A stretch of 64,000 nt of DNA, taken from Photobacterium toruni. Its GTDB lineage: Bacteria; Pseudomonadota; Gammaproteobacteria; Enterobacterales; Vibrionaceae. The notes under the pieces were generated by a model, which saw only the letters and a program-made list of their open reading frames with translations, did not search any database and was not told the origin of the DNA. A program made the position numbers and the translations under genes. Shown piece after piece: positions 63,883 through 64,000 of this stretch (positions are counted from its first letter, which is position 1; each line of letters starts with the position of its first letter). The stretch covers positions 186,001 to 250,000 of the forward strand of contig NZ_AP024855.1 in the NCBI RefSeq assembly GCF_024529955.1. Reading direction: 5' to 3'.

Positions 63883-64000
63883 TTTTTATTCCTTCTTAAA
63901 AACTCGCGTATTAAATTAATAATAAAACATTAGTAATGAATGTTATCAGGGCTGATCATCGCCATGTTTTTTAGCCAATATTGCTGCTGGCAGCGGTTAT

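Noticed and set aside
63883..64000. Possible end of another minus-strand gene before cutA
   Set aside because: The short frames that remain open to the window edge have no recognisable sequence, so none can be supported.
1..64000. Search for CRISPR arrays, insertion sequences, prophage genes, tRNA and rRNA
   Set aside because: I saw no spaced direct repeats, transposase or integrase motifs, cloverleaf sequences or rRNA segments; a dedicated scan (e.g. tRNAscan-SE) was not possible.

Overview
The window reads as an ordinary stretch of a gammaproteobacterial genome, most likely Vibrionaceae and probably Photobacterium or a close relative. The grounds are the visibly AT-rich sequence (composition not counted), the VxrA/VxrB/VxrC signalling genes beside pntAB, a stand-alone VC0807-type membrane protein, the photolyase/CFA-like operon, and many small Vibrionaceae-type hypotheticals. 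Several neighbours (pntAB-vxrABC, nadE, phrB, DUF368) are, as I recall, on chromosome 2 of Vibrio cholerae, so a secondary chromosome is plausible; this is inference. I saw no rRNA, tRNA, CRISPR array, transposase or prophage.

Layout. 1-5.2 kb: end of a DUF1439-like protein, a small membrane protein, chromate transporter ChrA divergent from a LysR regulator, an acyltransferase and an AraC-like regulator. 5.2-8.4 kb: an NAD locus (NadD-type adenylyltransferase divergent from nadE), a candidate stand-alone (p)ppGpp hydrolase and YoaH. 8.4-15.9 kb: NnrS with a palindromic operator of NsrR geometry, then vxrA-vxrB-vxrC and pntA-pntB. 16-21.3 kb: HlyU-family and DUF1127 small proteins, a metallophosphatase/5'-nucleotidase, a glyoxalase I-type protein and a YbjD/OLD-type ATPase-TOPRIM protein.

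21.4-31.1 kb holds the most striking unit: an apparent 11-gene minus-strand operon (ybgA-like, MerR regulator, phrB, NTF2-like, SDR, FAD oxidoreductase, DUF1365, CFA-like methyltransferase, DUF2878, chalcone isomerase-like, DUF3833 lipoprotein). It is preceded by TGTACA-N12-TGTACA, which matches the operator I recall for LitR/CarH-type light-responsive MerR regulators, overlapping the likely transcription start. I read it as a light or photo-oxidative stress operon that repairs DNA and remodels membrane fatty acids.

31.2-45 kb: RlmF, a GluR0-like substrate-binding/ion-channel protein with a divergent pore, viaA-ravA, sseA, a nucleotidyltransferase, a DUF5718 protein, a trypsin-like protease with a perfect 141-bp internal duplication, a siroheme synthase with a truncated methyltransferase domain, DUF1097 and nagZ. 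44.4-51.3 kb is gene-poor, with small candidate membrane peptides, a hexanucleotide repeat, membrane proteins and nagA preceded by a NagC-type palindrome. 51.5-64 kb: DUF368 polyprenyl-phosphate transporter family protein, SCO protein, Lpp facing an L,D-transpeptidase, a fatty-acid desaturase, msrPQ, a MATE exporter, a DASS anion symporter, a MetF-like protein and cutA. Most transcription units end in clear intrinsic terminators, many shared by convergent genes.
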